In this document: in pieces, positions 37,562-47,416 of the stretch | Layout of the letters: each line of letters begins with the position of its first letter | Position numbering within the stretch: the first letter of the stretch is position 1 | Assembly (NCBI RefSeq): GCF_003336665.1 | Contig: NZ_QPIJ01000002.1 | Span: 148,977-212,976 of the forward strand | Source: Vreelandella rituensis | GTDB lineage: Bacteria; Pseudomonadota; Gammaproteobacteria; Pseudomonadales; Halomonadaceae | DNA length: 64,000 nt | Direction of reading: 5' to 3' | Program-made: the position numbers and the translations under genes | Notes under the pieces: generated by a model | What the model was told of the DNA's origin: nothing | What the model saw: the letters and a program-made list of their open reading frames with translations, nothing else | Databases searched by the model: none

Positions 37562-39633
37562 CCGTAGCGCCCCGCCTCCTCACCCAGCCAGCGGCGAATC
37601 AGCTCCGGGGCGGCCTCAGGCGCCTGCTCTTGCATCGTTCGGGCCAGCGCGCTCACCTGGTCCAGAAGGTCAGCATCGCGCTCCAGGTCGGCGACTTTCA
37701 TCTGGGCAAGGCCCGTCTGACGGGTACCCAGCACCTCGCCAGGGCCGCGTATTTCCAGGTCCTTTTCGGCGATACGAAAACCATCGGTGGTTTCGCGCAT
37801 CACCCCTAGCCGCTTGCGGGTACCGTTGGTAAGGGGCGGATGATAAAGCAGCACACAGAAGCTTTCGGTACTTCCCCGGCCCACCCGGCCGCGCAACTGA
37901 TGCAGCTGGGAAAGCCCCAGGCGCTCGGGGTTTTCGATGATCATCAGGCTGGCATTGGGCACGTCCACCCCCACTTCGATCACCGTGGTCGCCACCAGCA
38001 GATCCACCTCGCCCGCCTTGAACGCTTCCATCACCTCGGCTTTTTCGGCCGCCTTCATGCGCCCATGCACCAAGCCGATGGCAAGTTCGGGAAGGCCCTG
38101 GGTCAGTTCCTCAAGGGTGGCTTCCGCGGCCTGGCATTGCAGAACCTCGGATTCTTCGATCAGGGTACATACCCAGTACGCCTGACGACCTTCGCTGCAG
38201 GCGTTGCGAATGCGCTCGACCACTTCGGGGCGGCGTTCATCGGGCACCACCACGGTCTTGACCGGAGTACGCCCCGGCGGTAGTTCATCGATCACCGAGA
38301 CATCCAGGTCGGCATAGGCACTCATCGCCAGGGTACGCGGGATGGGCGTGGCGGTCATGATCAATTGATGCGGCGTCAGCCCCCCGGCTTCGCCCTTTTC
38401 TCGCAACGCCAGGCGCTGGTGAACGCCGAAGCGGTGTTGCTCATCGATAATCGCCAGACCCAGACGGTGGAAGTGCACATCGCCCTGAAACAACGCATGG
38501 GTCCCCACCACCATTTGGGCGCGCCCGTCGGCAATCGCCGCCTTGGCGTCCAGCCGTGCCTTGCCCTTGAGCTTGCCGGCAAGCCAGGCCACATCGATCC
38601 CCAGGGGCTCGAACCAGGTGCAAAAATTGCGGTAATGCTGCTCGGCGAGAATTTCCGTGGGGGCCATGATCGCCGCCTGGCAGTTGCCCGACAGCGCGGA
38701 AAGCGCCGCCATCGCCGCCACCACGGTCTTGCCCGACCCCACATCGCCTTGCACCAGGCGCAGCATGGGCGCAGGACACGCCAGGTCATGGGCGATCTCA
38801 TCCAGCACGCGACGCTGGGCACCGGTCAGCGAAAAAGGCAATTGCGTGAGAAAGCGCGCCTGAAGATTACGCCCGGACGGCAATACCGGGGCGCCATCCG
38901 CCTGGATACGCCGCCTTACCTCTCGCAGGCTGAGTTGATGGGCCAGCAACTCTTCCAATGCCAGGCGCCGGGTCGCGGGGTGATGGCCGCTGGCGAGTCT
39001 CGCAAGGTCGGTATCCGGCGGCGGCTGATGCAGAAGATGCAAGCATCGCTGCAGTTCAGGCAGGCGAAAACGCTCGCGAAGCGGCTCGGGAATCATGTCC
39101 GGCAAGGCCTGAGGATCGGCTTCCAGCTGGGCCAATGCCTGTTGAACCAAGGCCCGCAACCGTGGCTGATTCAACCCTTCGGTGGTGGGATAGACCGGCG
39201 TGAAATGCTCTTCCACCGGCGGTTCGGCATTGCCCGTCAGGCGATATTCAGGGTGATACATTTCCAGCCCAGTGGCACCGGCGCGGGCTTCACCGAAGGC
39301 CCGCACCTGAGCACCCGGGCGCAACTGCTGCTGTTGGGCGGGGGAAAAGTGAAAGAACCGCAGACTGAGAATACCGGCGCCATCGCGTAGGCGCACCAAA
39401 AGGCTTCGCCTGCGCCCCTTGACCACATCGCAGGCGGTCACCTCGCCTTCCACCACCGCCTCCTGCCCGGCCTTCAACATACCGATTGGCGTGATACGCG
39501 TACGGTCCTGATAACGCAGCGGCAGATGAAACAGCAGGTCGGCGACCGTTTCCAGGCGCAAGCGCGCCAGTTTCAGTGCCAAGGCGTCACCGACGCCCTT
39601 GAGTGAGGTGACCGGCGCCTGAAGAGAATTCAT
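37552..39633 (-). CDS. recG: ATP-dependent DNA helicase RecG
   Basis: A 693-residue superfamily 2 helicase that remodels stalled forks and recombination intermediates. An N-terminal wedge domain (about 1-160) leads to helicase motifs: GDVGSGKTVVAAMAA (I), DEQHRFGVHQR (II), MTATPIPRTL (III), and ATTVIEVGVDVPNA with QLRGRVGRG (V, VI). The start ATG overlaps the oxyR stop (ATGA). The oxyR-recG pair is known from pseudomonads. Confidence 0.95.
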   Translation of the reverse strand: MNSLQAPVTSLKGVGDALALKLARLRLETVADLLFHLPLRYQDRTRITPIGMLKAGQEAVVEGEVTACDVVKGRRRSLLVRLRDGAGILSLRFFHFSPAQQQQLRPGAQVRAFGEARAGATGLEMYHPEYRLTGNAEPPVEEHFTPVYPTTEGLNQPRLRALVQQALAQLEADPQALPDMIPEPLRERFRLPELQRCLHLLHQPPPDTDLARLASGHHPATRRLALEELLAHQLSLREVRRRIQADGAPVLPSGRNLQARFLTQLPFSLTGAQRRVLDEIAHDLACPAPMLRLVQGDVGSGKTVVAAMAALSALSGNCQAAIMAPTEILAEQHYRNFCTWFEPLGIDVAWLAGKLKGKARLDAKAAIADGRAQMVVGTHALFQGDVHFHRLGLAIIDEQHRFGVHQRLALREKGEAGGLTPHQLIMTATPIPRTLAMSAYADLDVSVIDELPPGRTPVKTVVVPDERRPEVVERIRNACSEGRQAYWVCTLIEESEVLQCQAAEATLEELTQGLPELAIGLVHGRMKAAEKAEVMEAFKAGEVDLLVATTVIEVGVDVPNASLMIIENPERLGLSQLHQLRGRVGRGSTESFCVLLYHPPLTNGTRKRLGVMRETTDGFRIAEKDLEIRGPGEVLGTRQTGLAQMKVADLERDADLLDQVSALARTMQEQAPEAAPELIRRWLGEEAGRYGQV

Positions 39634-40565
39634 GCCAGCGCCGAGGGGGCGGTGGGCTTTTTGGGTTGGCGACAACGCGCGATCGCATTGGCCAGGGCAT
39701 CAATGGCCTTGGGCCGGGGAAAGCTCGCTCGCCAGGCGATCGCCACGGTACGCGACGGCGAAGGATCGGCAAACGGGCGGCTCACCAGCATGGCATTTTC
39801 ATACTGCTCGGTGCCCAGTGCCGATTGCGGCAGCACGGTAATGCCCAGGCCCGAAGCCACCATGTGGCGAATGGTTTCAAGCGATCCGCCTTCGGCAATC
39901 AGGGTGTTAGTGGGACTATTGAGTTTTTGGGTAATCGCCGGACAGGCCTCGAGAATCTGATCGCGAAAGCAATGGCCTTCCCCCAGCAACAACAGGCGCT
40001 CTTCCAGCAGGTTTTCCTTATGAATGGTCTCGCGCGCCACCCAACGATGATTGGCGGGCATCAGCACTTCGAAGGTTTCATCGTAGATCGGCTTGGTCAC
40101 CACATCGGTCTCGGTGAACGGCAAGGCAATGATGATCACATCAAGCTCGCCACTTCTCAGCTTGCGCCGCAGGTTTCCGGTCATGCCTTCTTCGATGTAA
40201 AGCGGCATTTGCGGGGCGGCCTTGGCCAGCGCCGGTATCAAATGAGGGAAGAGGTAAGGGCCGATGGTGTAGATCGCGCCGATGCGCAGCGGGTTGGCCA
40301 GCTGGTCCTTGCCTGCACTGGCCAGCTCATAGATGGCGCTGCTTTCTTCCAACACCCGTTGAGCCTGAATAATGATTTTTTCACCCAAAGGCGTGACTTG
40401 CACCGTGGACTTGGAACGCTCGAAAAGCGGCGTACCCAGCTCTTCTTCAAGCTTTTTCACCGCCACCGACAGGGTGGGCTGCGAGACATGACAGCGTTCC
40501 GCAGCACGGCCGAAATGCTGTTCTTGAGCTAAAGTTACGATATAGCGGAGTTCTGTTAGAGTCAT
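39630..40565 (-). CDS. oxyR: Hydrogen peroxide-responsive regulator OxyR
   Basis: A 311-residue LysR-type regulator. The HTH (HFGRAAERCHVSQPTLSVAVK) is split here as HFGRAAERCHVSQPTLS and the sensing loop is GEGHCFRDQILEAC, holding both redox cysteines in the OxyR spacing (C199/C208 in Escherichia coli). Peroxide oxidises these to a disulfide and switches on antioxidant genes. Start at MTLTELRYIVTL. Co-transcribed with recG. Confidence 0.94.
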   Translation of the reverse strand: MTLTELRYIVTLAQEQHFGRAAERCHVSQPTLSVAVKKLEEELGTPLFERSKSTVQVTPLGEKIIIQAQRVLEESSAIYELASAGKDQLANPLRIGAIYTIGPYLFPHLIPALAKAAPQMPLYIEEGMTGNLRRKLRSGELDVIIIALPFTETDVVTKPIYDETFEVLMPANHRWVARETIHKENLLEERLLLLGEGHCFRDQILEACPAITQKLNSPTNTLIAEGGSLETIRHMVASGLGITVLPQSALGTEQYENAMLVSRPFADPSPSRTVAIAWRASFPRPKAIDALANAIARCRQPKKPTAPSALA

Positions 40566-40690
40566 AGCAGTGCCAAATGGCATCCTCGCTTAGCAAGCAC
40601 CGAAGTTAACAGGTCAAGCCTGATGAAGACATGATGTCTGATACAGTCTTTGTATCTGATAGGGAATATTTATCAAGGGGAGCAAGCAAG

Positions 40691-41572
40691 GTGAAGCTAA
40701 CTACATTAATTATCGGCTGTGGCGATATCGGCACCCACCTGGGTAACCAGCTGGTGGCGCAAGGCCATCGCGTTATCGGGGTGCGCCGTAATACTGCAGC
40801 CTTGCAGGAAACCGGGATCGAGCCTCTGGCGCTGGATCTCGATACGCTGGATACCGGCAAGCCCAGCGCCTTGCCCCAGGCCGATTATGTGATTTACGCC
40901 GTGAGTGCCGACCGCTTCGAGGAAAGTGCTTATCAGAGCGCCTATCCGGAAGGGTTGAAACGCGTCCTCTCGGTGCTGGAACAACAGGCTACGCCCCCCC
41001 GGCGCGTGTTTTTCGTTTCCTCGACCAGCGTTTACGGCCAGCAAGAAGGCGAAGTGGTCAGCGAGGAGAGCCCAACGGACCCCACCAGCTTTTCCGGGAG
41101 CTTGATGTGTCAGGCCGAGCAGGCCTTGTTGGACCATTCGTTGCCCGGCACGGTGGTGCGCTTTTCCGGGATTTACGGGCCGGGCCGCGACCGTTTGATT
41201 CATCAGGTAGCGGAAGGCCGAATCTCGCCGGTCACACCGGTGATCTACTCCAATCGCATTCATCGCGACGACTGCGCCGGTATTCTCGCGCACTTGATCG
41301 AGTGTCAGGAAAACCACCAGGACGTGGCCTCGCTTTACCTGGGCAGCGACAACGAACCCGTTACCCTGCACAACGTCATGCTCTGGCTGGCACAACAGCT
41401 CAAGGTGGAAGCCTCCGACACCATGCAGTCACCCTTGCGTCGGCGCGTCAGCAAGCGCTGTGACAACCACCGCATTCGTGAGACCGGTTATGAATTCCGC
41501 TTTCCCACGTTTCGCGAAGGTTATCGCCAGGTGCTTGAGAAAGGCGGCTTCCTGGCCTCGGAGAAAGCCTGA
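40691..41572 (+). CDS. NAD-dependent epimerase/dehydratase-like protein (YeeZ type)
   Basis: A 293-residue extended short-chain dehydrogenase-like protein. Nucleotide-binding LIIGCGDIGTHLG, then FFVSSTSVYGQQEG and VRFSGIYGPGRD. The usual catalytic YxxxK is not evident: the position after SGS reads MCQAEQALL, as in YeeZ homologues. The substrate is unknown. Start at GTG with AGGGGAG upstream; the frame continues 20 codons up. Divergent from oxyR. Confidence 0.8.
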   Translation: MKLTTLIIGCGDIGTHLGNQLVAQGHRVIGVRRNTAALQETGIEPLALDLDTLDTGKPSALPQADYVIYAVSADRFEESAYQSAYPEGLKRVLSVLEQQATPPRRVFFVSSTSVYGQQEGEVVSEESPTDPTSFSGSLMCQAEQALLDHSLPGTVVRFSGIYGPGRDRLIHQVAEGRISPVTPVIYSNRIHRDDCAGILAHLIECQENHQDVASLYLGSDNEPVTLHNVMLWLAQQLKVEASDTMQSPLRRRVSKRCDNHRIRETGYEFRFPTFREGYRQVLEKGGFLASEKA

Positions 41573-41605
41573 ACGGAGAAAAGCCTGAAGATAGCCAATT
41601 CCCGT

Positions 41606-42127
41606 TCAATCGATAGTCGAATTCGAGTGGGCCAGGGTCGTATAGCGGGCACCCTGATCATCGGTGATCGAATGCACGAGTTCAAGGCGATGATAGTGCC
41701 ATTCAAGCTCGAATTCGGGCAGTGGCGTGGTGTCCAGCGAGTCGGCACCCCGCAACAGCGTGACATGCGGCACGTAGTCGGCGGGACGCCCATGAATGCC
41801 GCGGCTCTCAAGCGCGTTCCATAGAATTTGGTGCAAGTGTGTCAACTCAGGCTCGGGGCGTTGGCCACCCACCCAGACAATGCGCGGCCCGCGAAAGCTG
41901 CCCCAGCTGTCCAGTCGCCAGTGGCCCGGTTCGATCGAAAGCCTCTGGACCCAGGCGGCAAGTTTCACGGCACGCGCCCTTTCCAGCTCACCGATGAAGG
42001 CCAACGTAAGGTGCATGTTCGGCTCGGGGATACGCCGCCCGCCACAACGGGCGTGGGCGATACCGGCAAGACGCCCGAACCGCTTACACAGCTCGGGCGC
42101 AGGTAGCAAGGCCAGAAACAGCCGCAT
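41606..42127 (-). CDS. thpR: RNA 2',3'-cyclic phosphodiesterase (2H family)
   Basis: A 173-residue 2H phosphoesterase. The two catalytic HxTx motifs are HLTLAFIGE and HVTLLRGAD. ThpR enzymes open 2',3'-cyclic phosphates and show 2'-5' RNA ligase activity in vitro. Convergent with the YeeZ-like gene; six bases separate it from ridA upstream, so the two may be co-transcribed. Confidence 0.9.
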   Translation of the reverse strand: MRLFLALLPAPELCKRFGRLAGIAHARCGGRRIPEPNMHLTLAFIGELERARAVKLAAWVQRLSIEPGHWRLDSWGSFRGPRIVWVGGQRPEPELTHLHQILWNALESRGIHGRPADYVPHVTLLRGADSLDTTPLPEFELEWHYHRLELVHSITDDQGARYTTLAHSNSTID

Positions 42128-42132
42128 CCTGG

Positions 42133-42522
42133 TTAGTCGCCGATGACCATGACGGCTTCGGCTTCAACCTGGCTGCCCTTGGGCAACGCCTTGATGCCCA
42201 CCGCGGCACGTGCCGGGAAGGGTGAGGAGAAAAACTCCTCCATGACCCGATTGACGATGGCGAAATTGTCCAGGTCGACCAGGTAGAGGTTGAGTTTGAC
42301 GATATCGCTCAATGAACCGGCTGCTTCTTCACACACCGCCTGCATGTTACTGAACACTTGGCGCGCCTGAGCTTCAAAGTCCTCCGAGACCAGTTCCATC
42401 GTGGCTGGGTCGAGTGGAATCTGGCCGGACAAATAGACGGTATTCCCGGCCTTGATGGCCTGAGAATAAGGACCAATGGCCGCAGGGGCTTTGGCAGTAT
42501 TGATAACAGCCTTGTTGCTCAT
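42133..42522 (-). CDS. ridA: 2-iminobutanoate/2-iminopropanoate deaminase RidA
   Basis: A 129-residue YjgF/RidA protein that removes reactive enamines from PLP enzymes. [22 protein letters not shown] (core [12 protein letters not shown]), [17 protein letters not shown] and [16 protein letters not shown] with the catalytic arginine are all present. It follows spoT, as in other proteobacteria. Confidence 0.94.
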   Translation of the reverse strand: MSNKAVINTAKAPAAIGPYSQAIKAGNTVYLSGQIPLDPATMELVSEDFEAQARQVFSNMQAVCEEAAGSLSDIVKLNLYLVDLDNFAIVNRVMEEFFSSPFPARAAVGIKALPKGSQVEAEAVMVIGD

Positions 42523-42552
42523 GTTGACTCCTTGAAAGTTTTGAAATAGCGC

Positions 42553-44688
42553 TTAATTCGCAACGCGGGTAATCTTTTCCACATTAGACATGTTGCGGAT
42601 ACGTTTGATGATCCGCGCCAAATGCACACGACCTTTTACCGATAAGGTAAGATGAACCGTGGACAAACGCACGTCACGCTCCTCGATACCGATACGCTCG
42701 ATATTGGCATCGGCATCGGTCACCAGTCCCGCCAGTTCAGCCACCAGGCCACGACGGCTCTCTATTTCAATGCGCAGCCCTACCGGGAAGTCTTCACTGA
42801 TCTCATCGGACCATTCAAGAGCGAACAGCTTGTCGGGGTCATTCTTGTGCTCGACGATATTGCGGCATTCCGCACGGTGAACGACGATCCCCTTGCCTAC
42901 CGACAGATGACCCACCACAGGGTCGCCCGGCAACGGATGACAGCAACGCGCGAAGTTGATCACCATGCCTTCACCGCCACTGATCACTAACGGTCGCATG
43001 CCTTCATGCATATCAGTGCCGTGTCCAGAAGGCGTGTCCTGCTCCATATCCAACAGGCGTCTGGCCACCACATTGGACACACGAGCGCCGAGGCCGATCG
43101 ATTCCAGCAACGCATCTTCGCTGGGAAGCTCCAGCTCGGCGAGAACCCGGGGCATCACGCCACCGCTCAGCTCTTCCAGGCTGGTATCGAATTCCGCCAA
43201 TGCCTTGTTAAGCAAACGGCGACCCAGTTGCCCGGCTTCCGCCTGACGTTGATGCTTGAGCGCATGCCGGATGGCAGAGCGCGCCTTGGCGGTGGTGACG
43301 AAATTAAGCCAGGCCAGGTTGGGTCGTGCCCCGGGTGCGGTAATGATTTCCAGTGTCTGGCCGCTTTCCAGGCGCGTGGACAGCGGTGCCAGATGGCGGT
43401 CGATACGACAAGCGATGCAGTTGTTGCCTATATCGGTGTGCACGCTGTAGGCGAAGTCGATCACCGTGGCACCCTGGGGGAGCTCCATGATGTCGCCTTT
43501 AGGCGTGAATACGTAGATATCATCGGGAAAAAGATCGTTCTTGACGTGTTCGATGAACTCCAGCGAATCCCCTGCATGGCGCTGCATCTCCAGCAGCCCC
43601 TTGACCCAGGCCCGCGCCCGGGCATGGCTGCCTTCGGCGATAGGATGGGTGGTCTGTCCGGCTTTATAGAGCCAGTGCGCGGCAATCCCGTTGTTGGCCA
43701 TGGCTTCCATTTCACGGGTGCGTATCTGTACCTCGATAGGCATGCCGCGTGAGCCGAACAGGGTGGTATGCAGGCTCTGATAGCCGTTGGCCTTGGGAAT
43801 GGCGATGTAATCCTTGAACCGCCCCGGCACCGGTTTGTAGCGATTGTGCACGATGCCGAGAATGCGATAACAGCTGGCCACGTCTTCGGTGACAATACGG
43901 AAGCCGAACACATCCATGATCTCGGCGAACGGCTTGCGCTGGTCACGCATCTTCTTGTAGATCGACAACAGATGCTTCTGCCGTCCGATCACGGTCCCCG
44001 CCAGCTGTTCGTCATCCAGGCTTTTCTGCAAGGTACTCTGCACTTCGCGAATGGCGCTGCGCCGATTGCCGCGCGCGCTGGATACCGCCCGCTTGATGCG
44101 CTCGGCACGCATCGGGTGAATGGCCTGGAACGACAGGTCTTCCAGCTCCACGCGGATGGTATTGATGCCCAGCCGCCCGGCGATACGCGCATAGATTTCC
44201 AGCGTTTCACGGGCAATGCGGCGTTTCTTGTCAGGACGCAAGGCACCCAGGGTGCGCATGTTGTGCAGGCGATCGGCAAGCTTGACGATGATCACGCGAA
44301 TATCGCGAGACATCGCCAGTACCATCTTCTGGAAATTTTCTGCCTGGGCGACGGCCTTGTCCTCGAAGGTGATCTGGGTAAGCTTGGAAACGCCATCGAC
44401 CAGCTCCGCCACCGGCTTGCCGAATTGCTCGGCTAAGGCCTCCTTGGAAACCCCGGTATCTTCAATTACGTCATGCAGCATGGCGGCCATCAGGCTCTGA
44501 TGGTCCATGTGCATGTTGGCCAGTATGTTGGCTACCGCCAGGGGATGGGTGACATAGGGTTCACCCGAGCGTCTGCGTTGGCCGTCATGAGCCTGCTCGG
44601 CGTAATAGAAGGCGCGCTTGACCTGCTGGATCTCTTCCTGAGGAAGGTAGCCACCGAGACGATCACCCAGGTCATCAATGGTAAACAT
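42553..44688 (-). CDS. spoT: Bifunctional (p)ppGpp synthetase/hydrolase SpoT
   Basis: A 711-residue Rel/Spo enzyme. The N-terminal HD hydrolase shows YVTHPLAVANIL, MLHDVIEDTG and KLADRLHNMRTL; the synthetase region shows GRFKDYIAIPKANGYQSLHTT (core YIAIPKANGYQSLH). A TGS domain (VFTPKGDIMELPQGATVIDF), the conserved CCHPLPGDPVVG segment and a C-terminal ACT domain follow. The intact HD motif marks SpoT and not RelA. It lies after rpoZ and gmk as in Escherichia coli. Confidence 0.95.
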   Translation of the reverse strand: MFTIDDLGDRLGGYLPQEEIQQVKRAFYYAEQAHDGQRRRSGEPYVTHPLAVANILANMHMDHQSLMAAMLHDVIEDTGVSKEALAEQFGKPVAELVDGVSKLTQITFEDKAVAQAENFQKMVLAMSRDIRVIIVKLADRLHNMRTLGALRPDKKRRIARETLEIYARIAGRLGINTIRVELEDLSFQAIHPMRAERIKRAVSSARGNRRSAIREVQSTLQKSLDDEQLAGTVIGRQKHLLSIYKKMRDQRKPFAEIMDVFGFRIVTEDVASCYRILGIVHNRYKPVPGRFKDYIAIPKANGYQSLHTTLFGSRGMPIEVQIRTREMEAMANNGIAAHWLYKAGQTTHPIAEGSHARARAWVKGLLEMQRHAGDSLEFIEHVKNDLFPDDIYVFTPKGDIMELPQGATVIDFAYSVHTDIGNNCIACRIDRHLAPLSTRLESGQTLEIITAPGARPNLAWLNFVTTAKARSAIRHALKHQRQAEAGQLGRRLLNKALAEFDTSLEELSGGVMPRVLAELELPSEDALLESIGLGARVSNVVARRLLDMEQDTPSGHGTDMHEGMRPLVISGGEGMVINFARCCHPLPGDPVVGHLSVGKGIVVHRAECRNIVEHKNDPDKLFALEWSDEISEDFPVGLRIEIESRRGLVAELAGLVTDADANIERIGIEERDVRLSTVHLTLSVKGRVHLARIIKRIRNMSNVEKITRVAN

Positions 44689-44710
44689 TCACCGCGCCTC
44701 TGTCGTAAGG

Positions 44711-44971
44711 TTACTCGTCGATATGCGCGCTGGGAGCCAACGCCGGGCGTGTACGTACCGGCGCTTCGACGGGTTCGTCGAGAATGGTGTGATTCACCAG
44801 ACCCGCCGCGATTTCGCGCAGTGCCATCACCGTGGCCTTGTCGTTTTCCCAGGGCAACATCGCATCGCGTGAGCCACGCGCCAGTTGACGGGCACGGTGA
44901 GTGGAAATCATTACCAGTTTAAAGCGATTTTCAACGTTCTCGAGACAATCTTCGACGGTAACACGTGCCAT
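44711..44971 (-). CDS. rpoZ: RNA polymerase omega subunit
   Basis: An 86-residue protein, [20 protein letters not shown] (20 residues) with RARQLARGS and [17 protein letters not shown], the omega signature. It helps assemble RNA polymerase and in gammaproteobacteria is part of a ppGpp site. It sits between gmk and spoT. Confidence 0.96.
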   Translation of the reverse strand: MARVTVEDCLENVENRFKLVMISTHRARQLARGSRDAMLPWENDKATVMALREIAAGLVNHTILDEPVEAPVRTRPALAPSAHIDE

Positions 44972-45050
44972 GGGGGGCTTCCTGTAATGACGAAACCGGG
45001 CCAGCCCGATAGGCCAGCCCAGTAAACAATGGGGTAGTCGACTGACTAGA

Positions 45051-45683
45051 TTACTCGACCCCGGGCTCGGGTGACAAGAGCGCAGCCAGTAAAGGGGCGT
45101 GATGACATTGCATGCATGCCAGCGTCAAGCGGCGGCTGATCACCAGAGACTGAAGTTCTTGCAGCGCCGTGGTGAAGTCATCGTTGACCACCAGATAGGC
45201 GTACTCATCATAGTGCGACATTTCATTGACGGCTTCACACATGCGCTGGGCAATCACTGCGTGCTCATCGGTACCCCGGCTAGCCAAGCGACGTTCCAAC
45301 TCGCTGCGCGAAGGCGGCAGGATGAAGATCGACACCGCTTCGGGCATCTGGATTCGTACCTGACGCGCTCCCTGCCAGTCGATTTCCAGGATCACGTCCT
45401 GGCCAGCATCCAGAATGGTTTGCACGGCGCGGCGCGAAGTGCCGTAATAATTATCGAACACCTTGGCATGCTCGAAAAACTCACCACGCTCGATCATTGC
45501 CTCAAAGCCGGGCACGTCAACAAAATGATAATTCACTCCGTTCACTTCGCCTTGACGTTGCGCGCGGGTGGTATGGGAAACGGAAACCTGTATCCCGTCC
45601 AGGCTTTCGATCAATTCACGTACCAGGCTGGTCTTGCCGGCACCCGAAGGGGCTGAAACGATAAAAAGCGTACCTTGAGACAT
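45051..45683 (-). CDS. gmk: Guanylate kinase
   Basis: A 210-residue kinase that makes GDP from GMP. The P-loop is [13 protein letters not shown]; the GMP-binding region includes [14 protein letters not shown] and [23 protein letters not shown] is the Walker B-like strand. I start at [14 protein letters not shown]. The frame stays open another 59 codons upstream, but that stretch is three 12-bp repeats and unrelated sequence. Confidence 0.95.
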   Translation of the reverse strand: MSQGTLFIVSAPSGAGKTSLVRELIESLDGIQVSVSHTTRAQRQGEVNGVNYHFVDVPGFEAMIERGEFFEHAKVFDNYYGTSRRAVQTILDAGQDVILEIDWQGARQVRIQMPEAVSIFILPPSRSELERRLASRGTDEHAVIAQRMCEAVNEMSHYDEYAYLVVNDDFTTALQELQSLVISRRLTLACMQCHHAPLLAALLSPEPGVE

Positions 45684-45696
45684 GAAGCGCTTCCCT

Positions 45697-45732
45697 GGTA
45701 TTGGCGAAGGTATTGGTGAAAGTATTGGTGAA
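45697..45732 (-). repeat. 12-bp tandem repeat, three copies, in the gmk leader
   Basis: On the plus strand GGTATTGGCGAA, GGTATTGGTGAA and AGTATTGGTGAA lie end to end. They end 13 bp before the gmk ATG. Confidence 0.9.
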
Positions 45733-45879
45733 GAAAGCAGATCAGCTGCGGGAAAGCCCGCAGTATCGCACATTATTCCCCTCAAGCTGTAGGGCTTGTC
45801 TTTCCCGTGACACCCATACCGCCCAAGGACAAACGATACGTAACGTTCATTCTCCTTCATTTTTCAAACCGGAAAGGTT

Positions 45880-46491
45880 ATGCACACATTAGATATCGAA
45901 CGCGGCATGCAGAATCTGGTACTCGCCGACCCGGATATCGCCCGCGCCTATCCGCTGTTGGGTGCACCTTCCCCTCGCCAGCGCGACCCAGGCTTTGCGA
46001 CGTTTTTCTCGACCATCGTCAGCCAACAGATTTCCACACAAGCCGCCCGTGCCATCATGGGCCGCGTGAATACACTGATCCCGGAAATAACCACCTCAGC
46101 GGTGCTCGAAGTCGATGGTCAAGCCCTGCGGGATGCGGGGTTATCCTGGCGCAAGGTGGAATACGTCAAAGGCCTGGCTGAGGCCGTGCATACAAAGGTA
46201 TTTGATGCCGAGGGATTGGACATACTGAATGATGACGAGGCGATTGCCGCCATTACCCAGCTACGCGGCTTCGGTCGCTGGAGTGCGGAAATCTACCTGA
46301 TGTTTTCGCTCAAGCGCCCGGATGTCTTCCCCGCCGATGACCTCGCCCTGCGCGTGGCGCTGGGCCGCCTGAAAGGCATGGACGATAAACCCACGCCCAA
46401 GCAGGCGCGCAGCATGGTGGAACACTGGGCACCCTGGCGCAGCGTGGGTTCGTTATTCTTGTGGCACTACTATCGCGGTGAACCGTTATGA
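45880..46491 (+). CDS. DNA-3-methyladenine glycosylase (HhH-GPD, AlkA-like)
   Basis: A 203-residue base-excision repair enzyme. FATFFSTIVSQQISTQAA is the substrate-pocket helix; the helix-hairpin-helix is LRGFGRWSAEIYLM, followed by the catalytic aspartate in DVFPADDLALRVALG. It lacks the N-terminal domain of Escherichia coli AlkA, so it is the short type. Divergent from gmk. Substrate range cannot be told. Confidence 0.9.
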   Translation: MHTLDIERGMQNLVLADPDIARAYPLLGAPSPRQRDPGFATFFSTIVSQQISTQAARAIMGRVNTLIPEITTSAVLEVDGQALRDAGLSWRKVEYVKGLAEAVHTKVFDAEGLDILNDDEAIAAITQLRGFGRWSAEIYLMFSLKRPDVFPADDLALRVALGRLKGMDDKPTPKQARSMVEHWAPWRSVGSLFLWHYYRGEPL

Positions 46492-46631
46492 AGCCGCCCC
46501 ACCACGTCAATACCTTGGCTACTCGGACGCACCACAATCATCTCGCCTGGCCTAATGCCAAGCTCTGTTTCAGTACAACAATAGTATGTTTTTTGTGCAA
46601 TGAAAAATCTTTCAATTCACACCAAAAAAGC

Positions 46632-47351
46632 TCATCGGGGCAGGTTCTGGCAATGCAGGTAAATCGGGTCGAATTGAGAAAATTGCTTCAATCGCTCCCA
46701 GTCGAGAATCGTCAAACGTTTCTTTTCCAGCGACACCAAGCCTTCCTGACGCAATTTTCTAAGAACACGGTTGGTATGTACCGGTGTCAGCCCCATCGAC
46801 TCGCCGAGTTCCGCCTGGGTCAGTGGAAATTCAAAACTGTGATCTTCAGCGCAGCCGGCAATACGCAAGCGTATCAGCATTTCACAAAAGACATGCGCCA
46901 GGCGTGGCCCGGCCGGTCGAGTCCCCATATTGACCAACCATTCTCGCAAAATGGCTTCATCCACTAGGATCGACCAGAAAAGCGCTCGCGCCAGGCGATA
47001 ATGGTTTTCCATTATGTTGCGCATTTCATCTGCTGGAAACATGATCAGTGTCATTGGAGTAAGCGCACGTATCGAGTGATCCATCACATCAAGGATGGTG
47101 ATGTGCACATCGCATGGATCTCCCGGGATCAGGTAGGTCATGATGCACACATCACCATTTTTCAGAAGTTTGTAGCGACATGCCCATCCCTTTACTATGA
47201 GATAGACGTAATCAGGTCGCTCGCCCTCGTTGATAATGACCTCACCTTTGTCCACATGAAAGCTTCGGGTAGCCGCCTTAACCAGCACCTGTTTTTCTTC
47301 GTTGGAGAGAGTCATGTAGTAACTCAGCTTATTAACCAGTGCCTCAATCAC
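46632..47351 (-). CDS. Crp/Fnr family transcriptional regulator
   Basis: A 239-residue regulator. A cyclic-nucleotide-binding-like beta roll (about 20-135, VDKGEVIINEGERPDYVYLI) is followed by the dimer helix and an HTH_Crp domain (LTQAELGESMGLTPVHTNRVL). The N-terminal cysteine cluster of Fnr is absent, and cAMP-pocket residues are not clearly kept, so the ligand is unknown. GTG start with AGGAG upstream. The leader is dominated by nine CAAAC repeats. Confidence 0.87.
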   Translation of the reverse strand: MIEALVNKLSYYMTLSNEEKQVLVKAATRSFHVDKGEVIINEGERPDYVYLIVKGWACRYKLLKNGDVCIMTYLIPGDPCDVHITILDVMDHSIRALTPMTLIMFPADEMRNIMENHYRLARALFWSILVDEAILREWLVNMGTRPAGPRLAHVFCEMLIRLRIAGCAEDHSFEFPLTQAELGESMGLTPVHTNRVLRKLRQEGLVSLEKKRLTILDWERLKQFSQFDPIYLHCQNLPR

Positions 47352-47365
47352 TGCCTCTCTCCTCT

Positions 47366-47410
47366 GTTTGGTTTGGTTTGGTTTGGTTTGGTTTGGTTTG
47401 GTTTGGTTTG
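47366..47410 (-). repeat. Pentanucleotide tandem repeat (CAAAC x9) in the Crp/Fnr leader
   Basis: Nine perfect units, written GTTTG on the plus strand, begin 14 bp before the GTG start. A perfect TATAAT (47411-47416, minus strand) abuts the far side, so most of the transcript leader would be repeat. Confidence 0.93.
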
Positions 47411-47416
47411 ATTATA
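47411..47416 (-). promoter_or_regulatory. Putative -10 element of the Crp/Fnr gene
   Basis: TATAAT on the minus strand directly upstream of the repeat. No good -35 is seen at 16-18 bp spacing, so the promoter may need an activator or be weak. Confidence 0.4.

Noticed and set aside
47366..47410. CRISPR-like array
   Set aside because: Units are 5 bp with no spacers; it is a simple tandem repeat.
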